A stretch of 64,000 bases of DNA from Lamellibrachia columna (GCA_963662155.1 OY759269.1:10231600-10295599); one strand, 5' to 3'; shown: positions 12,776-37,361, counted from the stretch's first letter. Made by a program: numbers and translations. The notes: generated by a model from the letters alone, not told the origin.

Positions 12776-12802
12776 CACGTGGGTTGTTTCGCAGGTATAA
12801 AA
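12776..12802 (+). promoter_or_regulatory. Core promoter of gene A (E-box, TATA box)
   Basis: A TATAAAA box at 12,796-12,802 lies 20 bp downstream of a CACGTG E-box (12,776-12,781). Both are conserved in copy B (E-box 52,059-52,064; TATA 52,079-52,085). Transcription would start about 25-30 bp downstream (about 12,826), just before the repeat-bearing exon. No experimental start is known. Confidence 0.55.
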
Positions 12803-12825
12803 ATGACGAGGGTTCTGGTATCGGC

Positions 12826-13119
12826 ACTGACCACAGCCCGCCGTGAAGACGACACAGCACTCCCAAGCGGCCGGACAAGACCTCTTGCGACAGAAGACGA
12901 CGCGGCACCCCCGAACGGTCGGACAAGAGCTCTTGCGACAGAAGACGACACAGCACTCCCAAACGGCCGGACAAGACCTCTTGCGACAGAAGACGACGCG
13001 GCACCCCCAAACGGCCGGACAAGACCTCTTGCGACAGAAGGCGACGTAGAGCTACCTGACGGCCGAAGACAAACACGGAAGTTGAAACGAATATATTCGT
13101 TCGCGTACACAGCTACTTG
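12826..13119 (+). other. Gene A 5' non-coding exon with 48-bp repeats
   Basis: Ends at a good donor (ACTTG|GTAAGT) at 13,119. It contains about four 48-bp units; copy B has three. One frame is open through the whole exon and would read 16-residue repeats (DDTALPSGRTRPLAT type). When spliced to the next exon it meets TGA just after the main ATG. The main frame has an in-frame stop in this exon (TGA at 13,083-13,085), which supports ATG 13,738 as the start. I treat the exon as 5'UTR with an overlapping upstream frame. Confidence 0.55.
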
Positions 13120-13737
13120 GTAAGTTAAACTTTGATAAAGCAATAGGTGTCCTATGTATTTCTTAGGCAGAAATCATACGGAAAGGATCGATTTATGTCG
13201 TGTGTTTTAGCGAAATGCAGTTAACTGTGAGATATTTAAAGAAAATAACATGACAGTCGTTTATATTTTTAATGAACGGAACAGGAACGTCGTGGGTGAT
13301 TACACATCATTACTATAATAAAACATATAACTAGGTATTTGATATTTTAAATACCTCTAAAGAAATTGGGCTTTTGGAGTCTGACAACAAAACTTCACTC
13401 TCTGTCCGGGTGACGCCATTAAATGACGAGCATATGTTTTCATTAATGCATTGATACTCAACAAGCCTTGATCACCATGCTGGGGATCTGGGAAAAACTG
13501 TTGTTATTATCCGGCAGACAGGTCGTATCAGCAAATGATAATAGTAAATTTGAAATACGCATATCCCACCTTTCCTCCTAAATGTAATGCACTATGGCCT
13601 ACTTTGATACAGCGTAGTCATTGAAAAAAACTCTGGTTTGTATGCCTTTGTATGTTTTGCATATTTTTAGTAATCCTCATTTATCCATTTTATTGAACAA
13701 TTAAATTATATTCCTGTTTCAATGTCCAGGTATCAAC

Positions 13738-25359
<11,622 letters not shown>

Positions 25360-26590
25360 CTGCTGTGGACCAGGGAGCTGTTCGTCGTAGACGCGAGGAA
25401 GTCATCGTGCTGTGGTCGAGCACACCGCACTGATGACACGAGGGAGATCCGGCAAGATAGACCTGGAAAAACTGTGGCGACACAGGCCTTGAGAATCCTC
25501 GATCAGGCAGACTAACCGGCGTGTATTAATCATGCTTCGATTAACTTTTGCTTTATTTCACGGTTACGAACATTTGGTAGTCAGTGCTTGATTATCTTAT
25601 TGCATTGTTTTATCGTGGATCAACATCGTCACACTATACACATATCGGTGTATGTAAGCCATAATACGAATGTTCTCTTTTGTCGAGTGTGTACTGATAT
25701 CCATATGGTAACATAATACATACAAGATTACTGAATGTGTGTTTGTTTGTATGCCTTTATGCGTCCCGTATATGTTTAATTCGAACCCAGTGCACGCATA
25801 TACATTCAACTCCCGATAGTTCCTAATTTGTTTGTGATAAATAATCACCATTGTGCGTTAACGCTTTCCTTCATGTATAATTTTTCCATAGGGATTTTAG
25901 AAGGTTTTAATGCGTATAGTCTGTATTCACTTGTATACACAATGTCTTGGTGATACGTATGCTGTACGAATTTTTTTTAACAACTGAGTTGTGCTTGCAT
26001 TTTTCTTTCATGAGAATCCCAATGGGGATTGTAGTATATAACCTTTAATTTAAGATGCATATTTGACTGGTTAGTTGATCGTTGTACAACATTTTTATGA
26101 TGATGATATTCTACTTTTGTCATTTAATAATTGTTTCTCAATGAGCAACTTTGTATTGGTAACTAAGCGATATCTCATTTGATATACATGTATTGTATTT
26201 TATTGTATTTTTCTTGATGAGCATGTTTGTGCTAGCTGCCAAGCTACTTTTTCATTGATTCATATTATTTTCTGTTGGTACAATTATTAAATGACCTTTA
26301 CCAACAATCACTCTTTGTGTGTTCCTGTAGCAAACGAGCTCAGGGTTCTGCCATTAAGCATTAGCAAGGTATAAATAAGCTTTCTGCGTCGTGTATGTTG
26401 TTATTAATGCAAGTACTTTCGTGATTTCATGTATGTGCCAATGCATATTTTGTGACGGATCTCTCATTGCATCGTAGACACGTCAACGCACGCGTGAGTG
26501 TTTGTGCACGCTTTGGTTGTTTCTCTGTGTATCTCATTGTGATGCCTTATGTGTGTTAGCGGTGTTTCAAAATAAAACGAAAAATTAAGT
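25360..26590 (+). other. Gene A 3'UTR and downstream region
   Basis: No open frame of note. Two possible poly(A) signals: ATTAAA at 26,286-26,291 with a GT-rich stretch about 25 nt on, and AATAAA at 26,571-26,576. Which is used cannot be told from sequence. Confidence 0.5.
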
Positions 26591-26693
26591 TCTAAAACTT
26601 GGTTCCATGTCTTGTCAATTGATATGAAACCTTGAACTTTTTACAATTACTACACAATGCATTTTTATAATAACAGCACCAATAATAATATAC

Positions 26694-26863
26694 AAATGAC
26701 GCATAATAATGTACCATTGGTATACCAATGACGCATAGTAATGTACCAATGGTGTACCAATGACGCATAGTAATGTACCAATGGTGTACCAATGACGCAT
26801 AGTAATGTACCAATGGTGTACCAATGACGCATAGTAATGTACCAATGGTGTACCAATGACGCA
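26694..26863. repeat. 32-bp minisatellite, about 5 units
   Basis: Unit contains CAATGACGCATAGTAATGTA and CCAATGGTGTAC. Minus-strand frames through it are repeat artefacts. Confidence 0.92.
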
Positions 26864-27003
26864 TATAAGACTATAAGACGTGATACACTGCAATGGTGTA
26901 AGTGGAACTATACAACAACAACAATAATAACAATAACAGAAACAACAACAGCAACAACAACGATAAAAATAATAATTAACTTATACCCGTCTATGATGCA
27001 ACA

Positions 27004-28370
27004 GGGGTGAAATCACACTTGATTTTTCAATAAGCCGCTATTATAACATTTCTTTGGAATCCCGGAACATTTGTCGTACGATTTTCTTTAACAATTCACA
27101 GCTGTTAACACACAGGCTGTGTGAACTCGTGAAAATGACATGCCTCGTTTTTCAGAAAAACGCACCAAAACTGATGCCCCTCAATATCGACCCACTCCGG
27201 TGACTGATTTTTAAATGCGTTCTGAGGAAACGTCAGTACAGCGATATGCGAGCTGTCAGCATCTATTGCATTCAAATAAAAATTATCTAATTCGGTAGTA
27301 CAGAAAACATTAACTTTACTAATGTATACAATGTAAAATATGTAAAGTGAAAAATCACAGATCACGTGCACTCATCCCGTGCAATTTCCTGGGGACTCTT
27401 TAGGATAATGACGAACTCATCCTAAATGTGGTCTATGGCCATCATAAGCCACAGTGACGCCCTCTGGAGAGTGGCTCTCCAGTCAATTCGCCCACTGTCT
27501 CCAGCTTTCCAGGTAGAAAAACATATAGTAAATAACTCTAAAATAACTACCTTTGCGTTTGTTTTAATATCACCTATCGGTAGATCAGAGGCCAGTGGTT
27601 CATGGAGGCGAAGGAACATAGAAAGGTGCTTACGCCCGTCCATGGGGCATCACGGGTAAAACAACACTTAATTTTTCCAATAGGCCTCAATTATAACGTT
27701 TCTTCGGATTCCTGGAAAATATGTGCACGGTTTGTCCTTTATTGACACAGGTTTTGTGAAATTCGCGAAAATAACTTAGATCGTTTTTCAGAAAAACACA
27801 CCCAAACTGATACCCCTCAATTTGAACCCAATCCGATGTCTCATTTTGAAATGCGTTCTGCGGAACAGTGAGTCTCAAGTCTCAAGTAGTTATACTCCAA
27901 ACAGCCCAATCTTGAGCTAACGCAGGAGTTTGGACCAACGGCTTTTAGTGTCTCTTCCGAAAGACACGGGCAAAGTGGGGTGAACGAAATTGCCCAAGCT
28001 TCGAAACGGCGGAGGTGGAATCGAACCACCGTCCTCTCGATCGACAGGCGGGTGCTCTAACCATTAGACCACCGCTCCCCACGTGAGTGTAGTGATACGC
28101 GAGCGGTCCGCGTCTATTGGACAATTTAATACACTAGTGCAGAAAACATTAACTTTACTAACGTATCTGATGTGAAACATTAAACGACACAAAGGCAGGT
28201 ACTATTTACTGATGTTATGTGTTTCTACCTGTCGGACAAAGATGGAAATGTTGGGCGAATTGAGTGTTAAGCCACTGTTCAGAGGGCGCCACTGTGGATC
28301 ATGCTGGCCACATACCACATTTAGGATCCGACTGCCACAAAAAGAGGCCAATTGTGCAAGGAGGCGAAGG
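27004..28370. repeat. Pair of diverged direct repeats with inverted flanks
   Basis: Blocks at 27,004-27,330 and at 27,655-27,873 resuming at 28,083-28,190 share ordered motifs (CGTTTTTCAGAAAAAC, CCCCTCAAT, AATGCGTTCTG, CAGAAAACATTAACTTTACT). The second is split by a SINE. Sequence at about 27,425-27,500 (GCCACAGTGACGCCCTCTGG) is inverted relative to about 28,255-28,320. Probably nested old transposon ends; family not identified. Confidence 0.6.
27874..28082 (-). mobile_element. tRNA-derived SINE
   Basis: On the minus strand the head is tRNA-Asp-like, with A box TGGTCTAATGG (28,061-28,071) and B box GGTTCGATTCC (28,017-28,027), followed by a non-tRNA body and a CTTGAGA-type tail at the low-coordinate end. 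GTGAGT flanks both sides (27,868-27,873 and 28,083-28,088) as a probable target-site duplication. Confidence 0.85.
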
Positions 28371-28444
28371 AACATAGAAATAACGAGTGGACGACGGCGC
28401 CTGGGAGGAGATACTGATAGATGCCCCCAAAAGTTAGCGTATTA

Positions 28445-28445
<1 letters not shown>

Positions 28446-28498
<53 letters not shown>

Positions 28499-28600
28499 TA
28501 ATAATAATAATGATAACAATGACAATAATGATAAGAATAATAATGATGATAATAATGACAACAACAGCAACAATAACAACAACAACAATGACAATAATCT
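28446..28600. repeat. (AAT)n microsatellite
   Basis: Pure then degenerate AAT/ACA trinucleotide repeats. Confidence 0.9.
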
Positions 28601-28651
28601 AACTATAATCGAGCTAGCGTATGTTTGTATGTTAACGTTTTCCTCCTAGAC

Positions 28652-29190
28652 GGCTTGCACCTCGGGCGCCAAACTTTCAGGGGCTAATCTACGACCCCAC
28701 GAATGAAACGTTGTGCAACGAGGCTCAAACATTTTGGTTAAAGTAACGTTTATTAGGATATCAACATAACACTTAGTCTTCGGAACAGCCGACGTGCTTG
28801 CGATTCACACACACGTCGATGTCGCCGATCCTGCTGTGACGCGGTGAATGGGGCGCCGTTTAATCATGATGTTTACATTATGCTATCATGACACCCTATA
28901 TGTTTAAAAAAACCAGAACGTCCAAAAATTGCATATGTACGTACAACGAGGCTCAAACATTTTGGTTAAAGTAACGTTTATTAGGATATCAATATAACAC
29001 TCAGTTTTCGGCATAGCCGTCGTGCTTGCAATTCACACACACATCGATGTTGCCGATCTTGCTGTGACGCGGTGAATGGGGTGCCGTTTAATCATGATGT
29101 TTACACATGCTATCATGACATCCTACATGTTTAAAAAAAAAATCATGATGTTTACATTATGCTATCATGACACCCTATATGTTTAAAAAA
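28652..29190 (-). mobile_element. Ty3/gypsy LTR cluster (2-3 LTR copies plus PBS)
   Basis: Read on the minus strand, three segments start TGTCATGATAGCA (near 29,163, 29,120 and 28,893), each after AAACAT.TAGG. The two longer ones run through an AATAAA poly(A) signal to GCCTCGTTG. The last is followed by TTTGGCGCCCGAGG (about 28,672-28,659), which resembles a tRNA primer-binding site. LTR length would be about 220 bp. A PBS beyond the pol-distal LTR suggests LTR-LTR recombination or a tandem element. Confidence 0.6.
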
Positions 29191-29314
29191 AAAAACGTCC
29201 ACAAATTGCATACGTATGTTCCTTTCACTGTCTTTGGCATCTAGGGATAAGTTGCAAACAAAAACCGTTTAAATTAAAGAATAAAGAACTGACAATTATA
29301 GTCACTCAAGTCAC

Positions 29315-31060
29315 TCAAAGATCAAGGATCTGTGAGGGTTTTGACTCACTGCATGCTCTGATTCTGTATAAACCAGTTGCTGGAGCAGGTTTTCCGGTAG
29401 GCCCATTGACTGTCTGCGCTGTGGGAACATGCGTTTCAGGTATCTTGGCTGGCTGCTTGTCAAGGGCAGTATCTTTCTCTGGGGCTTGACAGTCTGGCTG
29501 CCCACCGTCGGAGTCGCTCTGAGGTTCGAGATTATGAGTCCGCTGGTACACGGCGCCTCGCTCAGATCGTGCAACGTACGAGCGTGGAGACCCCGGAAGT
29601 GGGGCTCCAGACACGACAGCGGGCTCCAGCGGGTGGTTTGGGACCTGGAGCTCGAAGACGTATATGTTCGTCTCTGTGGAGTGGTTTAACAGCATTTCCA
29701 GTTTTGTCGTGATTGTTTTTTCTGTATTGCTTGCTAGCGTTCCAGCATTTTCTCGACTATTCTAGGTTCTACAACTGCAGGTCGCAAATGCTTGGGTGTG
29801 TACGGTATCGATGAACGCAGTCGGCGGGACATAGCGAGTTATGCTGGGGACACAAGTCCGTGTATGGGGGTATTGCGTAACTCTAGGCTCTTAGTACGCT
29901 CATGTACGGATCTTTCTTCTCGTTTGATTTTTTCAAGAGTCTTTTAATGGTCTGCACCTTACTCATCGCAAAGCCGTTCGATTGAAGATAGGTGGGGCTT
30001 GACGTTGTATATTGTAAGTTCCACTCATCTACGAACTAGTTGAATTCACTGCTGAAGTATTGGGGCCCGTTGTCGCTCATAAGTTTCTGACATTTCCCGT
30101 GACGCGCCAGAATTCCCTTGATTTTATTGAACACTGTGGCTGACCTTGTATCCGCGTTAGCATTTCTTGGCGCATCGTCTTCATGACGACAATGCGGTCG
30201 CCTTTGAATATCATTGAATCAGCGTACACCAGTTCATCTCAGTGGTTCCAATGGCTTAGGATAGTTTCTGAACACTCCTTGCGCTGGCTTGGCCACCCTC
30301 TTAGTATGACGTGCGTCAGCACTTGCTTGCTTTGGTCGTTACCTGTGCTCGTTTGGATTTACCGCTAGTTTGGGGTCACTGATTTGGAGTGTCGCCACCA
30401 TGTGGTGGACGGCGACATCCGATTTGTCCGAGAACTCGTTCTTGGTCGTTTTGGTGTGTTTGATGAAGTTACGGCTCAGACAGTCAGTCACTGGTATATC
30501 TTTTCCATGTTTGTGGATGATGCTGATGTCATATCTGTAGCGTTGCAGCTCCAGAATCATCATCTGTAGGCGCTTTGGGGTTGATGGGCTTGCGCATGAT
30601 GGTCTCTAGCGGTTTATGGTCAGACTCTACAGTTGTCTTCCGTCCGTACATGTATTATCGGCATCGCTCGCAGCCATGTACGATGGCTAGCATCTCACTC
30701 TCGATAGTTGCCCAATTCTGCTCGCATCCATCTAGCGCCCTCGACATGCCTTCTTGCATGAGTGTGGCACTGGTGGCCTTCTCTGAAGTGTTGACCTGGC
30801 GTGTAAGTTCCTTCTTTGGGTCATAGAAGGCTAACACCGGAGATCGAGTGAAAGTATCCTTCATTTTTGGTGAATGCCGTTTCCACGCAGAGTTGGTGCA
30901 AACTTTGCGAAGTAATTTGCCATGCCCAGTACGGTCGGAAGTTCAGTTATGTTCACCCGGCTTGCCATCTACGCGATGGCCTCAACTTTCTTAGGGTCTG
31001 GCTTCACGCCATCAGACGATATCACATGGCCGTAGTAGAAGAGAAGTGATTTTTTCTTTC
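29315..31060 (-). pseudogene. Ty3/gypsy pol remnant (RT, RNase H, integrase)
   Basis: Minus strand, several frames. RT C-terminal region: LLYYGHVISSDGVKPDPKKV then LGMANYFAKFAP (about 31,050-30,890). RNase H: SPVLAFYDPKKELT, EQNWATIESEMLAIVHGCER (about 30,860-30,655) and LQRYRYDISIIHKHGKDIPV then DCLSR (about 30,563-30,450). Integrase core: MSDNGPQYFSSEF (about 30,085-30,040), then SSPTYLQSNGFAMSKVQTIK, where the catalytic Glu of the usual NGxAE motif reads Met. Polyprotein C-terminus: RSYVARSERGAVYQRTHNL (about 29,590-29,540). Frameshifts and stops show it is dead. Gag is missing. Confidence 0.88.
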
Positions 31061-31162
31061 ACGTATTTCATGTACGACATCCTGCGGGACATTCTTCGAC
31101 GTTTGCATGTGGATCTTGTCCACAGTTTTCGCATCTTGTTTTGCAAACATCACTCATCGGGC

Positions 31163-31302
31163 CTAGTTTGCTTGGCCGGTTTGGGCTTTTAAAAACTTGT
31201 GGCTCCTCATGGCGGCTTGACGCGACGTCTCTCTAGTTTGCTTGGTCGGTTTGGGCTTTTGAAAACTTGTGGCTCCTCCTGGCGGCTTGGCGCGACGTCT
31301 CT
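31163..31302. repeat. 70-bp direct duplication
   Basis: CTAGTTTGCTTGG.CGGTTTG starts at 31,163 and 31,233, followed by about 70 bp of near-identical sequence. It lies at the junction of the gypsy remnant and the minus-strand LINE. Confidence 0.9.
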
Positions 31303-32020
31303 GGCTGTTTCTGTTTTAGCGACCATAATCGGTTCGACTGTCGTTCTAAAAATCTTCAGCTTGGTGAGACTGCAGATGGGCGCTTTCCAAACTTTGTCAA
31401 GGGCGTGAACTCTTGCCCATGCCTGGGCTTTTCTACACTGGATGTCATGTTGTGAGTTTGTGTAGGATCCGAGATATTTAAAATCCGCTACTTTCTCAAT
31501 TTGACCCATATCAGACGAGAATACACTATCATTAGCAGACGGGTTGATATGCACGTGTTTTGTTTTGCTTGGATTGAGAAATTGTCCAGAAGATGTGGAT
31601 GCACTTTCCACTTTATGAAGTAAAATTTCCTGTCAGCGAATCGAGCGATGTCATCAGCATAATCCATATCAGAGAGACGGCAGGCTGAGTGTCTGATGCT
31701 TCGAGGTCTGTTGAGAGTTAATCCTTCAATCTTCACTAGCAATTCTTAGAATGTAGTCCAAGAATATGATGAAAAGATTTGAGGCGAGATGGTCTCCTTT
31801 AAGAACTCCTGTGTTAATTTTGAAATGTGTAGTTTCCCCTTCGGGTGTGAGTATAACTGTAGAAATGTTTTTTTCTTAGGTACTAGTACGATACCCGAGA
31901 TCACACATTCTGGTGGTCTCTTCCCTAGGTATGTTTCGTTGCAGAACTTAAATAAATCTTTCCTTAACTTGGGTAGTCCCACACGTCAATGGGAATGCCA
32001 TCTAGTCCTGGGGCTTTTTA
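31207..32020 (-). mobile_element. Minus-strand LINE fragment crossing the duplication junction
   Basis: On the minus strand: KAPGLDGIP at about 32,018-31,990, then GLPKLRKDLFKFCNETYLG and GIVLVPKK (31,982-31,870). After an internal deletion come DYADDIARFAD (about 31,660), LNPSKTKHVHINPS, and VADFKYLGSYTNS with ICSLTKLKIFRTTVEPI (31,611-31,300). This is the usual RT order of an APE-type LINE. It differs from the plus-strand LINE at 180-2,905. The KAPGLD end lies just inside copy B, and the same bases begin the window. Confidence 0.8.
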
Positions 32021-32186
32021 GTTAAGTTAAAGTATTATGATAAAATATCCATTACTTTCTAAGTGTTGTAATTGTTTAGATGGGCATTAATTCCTTCATA
32101 CGGCGGCCGTTTTGTTTGTTATCATGGAAATGGGGGTCTGGCATGAAAATTGCCATTATATGTTTTACTCAAAAAAAACTAGCACA

Positions 32187-34913
32187 CTAAGCAGCAATGT
32201 GGCATATATGGGGGTTCTAAAAATCTCCCGGTCAAAGATTTGCTGTCTACACCAAGAAGAGGTAGGGCATCTTAATCGGCTCTTGGACGATCTGGAAAAA
32301 TTCAGGCATCCACAGTCAAGGTGTGGCATTAATCCTCTCGTCTGAGTATTCGTGTGGTATGCTTTCTTAAGAGGCCGTTTCACTGAGGATGGTCAGTGTC
32401 AGGGTCAAAACCAGAACTGGCGTGTGAATCGTCATCGATGTATATGCACCAGACTCATCTTACCCTGATGACCAATGCCTCGACTCCCTGGATCTGTTCC
32501 AGTTAATGACCAATGCCGTCCAAAATTGTGAAGAACTACAGGTTCAGGGTGATTTCAATGCAAAAGTGGGTGTCGATCAACATTCTTCCTGGCCAGAAGT
32601 TGTTGGAAAGTTTGTGCTGGGCCGTGCGAATGACGACAACTGCTACAGTTGTGCGATATAAATGACCTCGTCATTGCCAACACAGTGTTTCAACATGTCA
32701 ACACTAGGAGAGCCACGTGGATTTCACCAGATGGAGGAACCATGAATCATATTGACTATATTTTTGTACAGAAGAGACTCAAAATCCAGCTGAAGAACTG
32801 TAAGACACAAAGACCGGCAGAAGTTGGCTTAGATCACTTCTTGGTTATAGCAAATATAGATATCAAACCTTGTGTTTCAAGATTACACAGGAAAGTAGTC
32901 AGGAGGTACGATGTGGATAAGCTTTGTGACAGAGAAAAAAGGCAAGAGTTGCATGTGAAGATTGATGGAGCCTTTGAACATCCACTGGAACTTAGTGGTA
33001 GACCAATGGAGGAACTTTGGTTTAATTTCAAAGAAAAAAAACGAAATAACCGAAAAGGTGGTTGGCTTCAGACGTAGGAAGCGTTTCGTCAATCTTCCAT
33101 CAATTCTAGCAAAAGAGTGATAGGACAGGAGAAATGCACGCACAGAGTATTTGAAGAACATCTCAAATGCAGAGATGCGTGAACCGTACAGAGATAAGAA
33201 TAGACTAGTGAAGAAAGCTATAAGAACCCACGAGATATGCGAGAACCGTACAGAGATAAGAACAGACTAGTGAAGAAAGCTATAAGAACCCACAAGATAT
33301 GCGAGAACCGTACAGAGATAAGAACAGACCAGTGAAGAAAGCTATAAGAACCCACGAGAGAAAACAATTTGAGGAAAATATATCATTTATGGAGGAGGAT
33401 TTCAAGAAAAACCACTCGCAATTTTTTTTTAAAACGTGCGAGAACTCAGCAACAGGCCTTGTAAACACCTCATGGCTGCAAAGGATGGTGAAAACCTAAA
33501 ACATCTAAATAGCTCCAGATGAGGTGTTGAAATGCTGGGAAACACACTTTGAGAAACGTCTTAACACAAATTGGCCAATATCAGAGGAAGCACTTGTCGA
33601 CATTCCAGATAACATCCCTGGACTGGTTGGATCACCATTCTCAACAGAGGAGATACAGAAGACTGTCAAAGCTATGGAGTAAAAGAAAGCGCCTGGTGCT
33701 GATCGCGTAACGGCTGAAACTTTGAAAGCAGGACGAGAGAAGATGGCTGAGATGCTCCTGAAAATATGCAATGCAGCATGGCGTCAGGAAAGGTTATCAA
33801 CATATTGGTGCAGAAGTATGATAAACCAATTACATAAGATATGGTGCAAGTTAACACGGTCAAACTAACGAACTACTGGTTTCTCTGATATCCAACCCAG
33901 GGTAAGGTCTTCTGCAAGGTGATACTCATGAGGATATATGACATCATTCACACATATCTATCAAAGCAGCAGTTTGGATTCACGAAGAACAGAGGGGCAG
34001 CAGATGCTGTCTCCTTTGTGCGACAGATCGTGGAAAAAGCAAAAGAGCACCAGGTCCCGCTGCAATTCAGTTGTGTGGACTTCAAGGCTACATTTGATGC
34101 TATCTGTAGAGGGGCACTGTAGAAGATGTTAAGGTATATTAGGGTGAATCCCAAGAGCATATCACTAATTGAAGCTATGTATGATAATGCTGAATGTGCA
34201 ATCGTCATCAATAATCAACTAACAGAGTGGTTCAGAGTGGAAATAAGACTGAAACAGGGCTGTTTGTTATCACCTATCCTGTTCAGTTTGTTCCTGGACT
34301 TCGTCATGGTAGACCTGACGAGCACACGCGAGAAGTTAAAGCTAGATACCAACCTCAGCTTTGACATCAGATATTCAGATGACACAACAATTATGTCCAC
34401 CGTGTTTGAGAAGTTACAAGTCTCAACTGAAGAACTACAAGCTGCCTGTAGGAAATGGGGTATAAAAATCAACTTCTCCAAATGCAAGGTCATCACATCA
34501 TCAGAGAAACATATTACTGTGGAAGGCGAAGAAAAGTGGGAGAGTTATGTTTCTTGGGGACCATAGTAATGTTAGTCGACGCACAGTCTTAGCATCGGCA
34601 GCCTTTGGTAGATTTAATAATGGCATCTTTTCAAACAGAAGCATCTCAACAAGACTGAAAATAAGATTATATGGGGCCCGTATACTGCCAATGGCAATCT
34701 ATTGTGCGGAGGCTTGGACGGTACGATCACAAGAGATTCCATCTCTTGAGGTTTTTGATGTTTTGGTGTTGCCAGGGCGGACAGACAAAACTAAACATAG
34801 TTCGCCAAGGATTCGCGATGTGTAAAGTTCTCAAGAACTCCGTTTGGTGAGTAAGTAAGTAAATAAGTAAGTAAGTAAGTAAGTAAGTATGTAAGTAAGT
34901 GAATAAGTAAGTT
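32187..34913 (+). mobile_element. Decayed LINE, copy B
   Basis: Counterpart of the LINE at 180-2,905, differing by scattered substitutions and small indels. An extra frameshift near 33,030 shortens the endonuclease-side frame to 142 codons against 208 in copy A. The RT stop (TAG at 34,120-34,122) is shared, so the element was already dead before the duplication. Confidence 0.88.
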
Positions 34914-37361
34914 AATTTATTTCCTCCTCACCATCATCATGTACAATATTAGACAAATAAAAGCAACGAAGATGAGGTGGTTACCAGAGGGGCTAGCGTA
35001 CATTAAGTGTTTCCCAGTAGTCACATTGATTGGGTACAACATAAAATGTTAAAAGGGTAGGATTCAGTTTTATAAATAATGTGTGCGTGCGTGTATACAT
35101 ATTTGTAACTCTTTTTAAAACTCTACTAGATGTCAGCTCATTAATAAGATTTTTTTTCTTTATTAAGTCATCTGCATTTAAAGAGGCTCTCCCAGTTTTG
35201 GTCGTCGTTTGCCTTTTCATCGTTGTATGAACCACTATCATGTAACTCATTCTGTACACATTGCAACATTCGTTGCATTCTATGCATTTGTTTGACAAAC
35301 CATGTGAAAGATTGCCTACTAAATCGATTGACAGCTTAAACGAGAGAGCACATTTCTTTACATGAGGCGTGTCCTTGGGCAAGTTGGCCAGATAACATTC
35401 GAGAAAGATCTTGATCTGCAGGTGGAAATGGCTGTGATGGAGCAGCTGGGGAATGTGTTGGAAGATGGGAAAAGAATATTTGTGGGACCTTAGATCGAGA
35501 AGAATGTCCAACAGGGCTTAATGAGATTTTGACCATTTGCAATAATTAGCTAATACATGTATAGAGCACTTCAGAAAGTTAAGTTTCGATCATGTTTAGT
35601 GGTGCTACTGTTATAGTTAATATGTTATGATATTTGATATACAAGGTGCATGGATAGATTGTATTGTATATCTATAGATATATGATGAAGACTGGGTGCT
35701 GTACTGTATAAACACTAGGCCTCCAGTGGGTTATTGCCGTACAGCAGCATGAATGTCACTGGTCCATGCTTGCATCACTTTATCATGTATCAACTGATAA
35801 CGGCTCAGCGGTCTTGTTTTACTAACGGGTTTTCTATTTATGTCTGTGGTTAGACCACACTTTATTTCCACATCGGCAACCATTGTAACGGTTCTTCGTA
35901 TTCCTGGAAAAAATTTCCTATAGTAATAAAATAAGGGTATGTAATTAAATTTGACATCTTAATTTTAATATCAACAACAAATCTGTGTAAACCACTGGCC
36001 AGATAGTCGGGATTTTTGTTGCATGTTGTTAGATTTTGTTATCTCTAAGTTGCGTAGTTCCTAAACCATGACTTTTGTTTCACTTTAAAGATGTATTGTA
36101 AAATATCACTATACAATTTTATTTAATCTTAAAAACATTTAAATGAGAAAATGTACATAATGTTTCATTTGCATCTAGAAAATAGTGTGTTTCCTGGGCA
36201 GCACAAGTATCACACCATCGGTTACACCAACATTGTCTCACACCATCGGTTACACCAACATTGTCTCACACCATTGGTTACACCAACATTGTCTCACACC
36301 ATTGGTTACACCAACATTGTCTCACACCATCGGTTACACCAACATTGTCTCACACCATCGGTTACACCAACATTGTCTCACACCATCGGTTACACCAACA
36401 TTGCCTCATCATTTTAAAATCACAGTCTGATTCGAAATTTTAGAATACCAATACATAAGTAATAGACATAAACATAAAACAAACATTAAGAGTGTACGGA
36501 TATATTATTTATAAATAATTAAATATAATTTAAATGCACTGCAAAAATAGATAATATAGATATATAATTGTATGTATCCACTAATCACTAAATAAAACTA
36601 TGCTTGCAATTTTGTCAAGATGTCGAGCATCTGTGAAACAAATGCGAAGAAAAGTAAACATAAAATAATTGAGCTGTTGTTGATATTATATTTCAAATAT
36701 CTAATTTAACTACATACCCTTATTTTATTGACATTGTAGGAAACCTTTTCCAGAAATCCAAAGAAACGTTATAATGGTCGCCTATGAAAAAAAAAACAAT
36801 TGTCTAATCCAACCAGCTGCATCGTCAGTTATAGTGGCTCCGCCAAATGGAGTACCTGAGAACTTCGATGCAACGTGAACAGCAGGTATTATTTTTTGAT
36901 CACGTGACATGTCAAGTAGCATGAGTGTATTTGTGGTAGAATTATGTGGAGAAGTTTGGCGACTGTAGGTGCCCGTTTTCACGGTTATTTGGCGTGCGTT
37001 GTTAAACTACAAAAGTACCGACGACCGCGGCGCACCAATATTTTGTAGGCAATGGTCGACCTCAAATAACAACACACGTAGGCTGTTAAACTGGTCCAAT
37101 ATATAAGTAAGAAGATTCGTATTCCTAGCCATATACGAACAGTGGTACGTAACTTTGACGCTTTCACACAAGTCAGCTTAATACGTGGCTCAACTTTCTT
37201 GATTTCGACATGCAAGAAGGCGACATTCGTCGAGAAATATGAAGCAACCAGGGTCGATGTTATTTTGATTAAAATAATTGACACTGAAATGAGAGCTTTG
37301 ACACATCAACTATTTAAACATACTGCAGAATATCATATGATAAAACTGGCTGGCTGCAGTT
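34914..37361. other. Intergenic, no gene seen; 28-bp minisatellite at 36,208-36,405
   Basis: Counterpart of 2,906-5,321. The 172-codon minus-strand frame (34,993-35,511) is a non-gene as in copy A. The minisatellite has about 7 units. Confidence 0.7.

Noticed and set aside
12775..13143. Minus-strand Ser/Val/Arg-rich frames over the 48-bp repeats
   Set aside because: Shadows of the repeat; no start context, and the plus-strand donor and promoter are better supported.
28017..28071. tRNA gene (minus strand), and the one at 44,612-44,662
   Set aside because: A and B boxes are present but the stems do not form a full cloverleaf, and SINE bodies follow.
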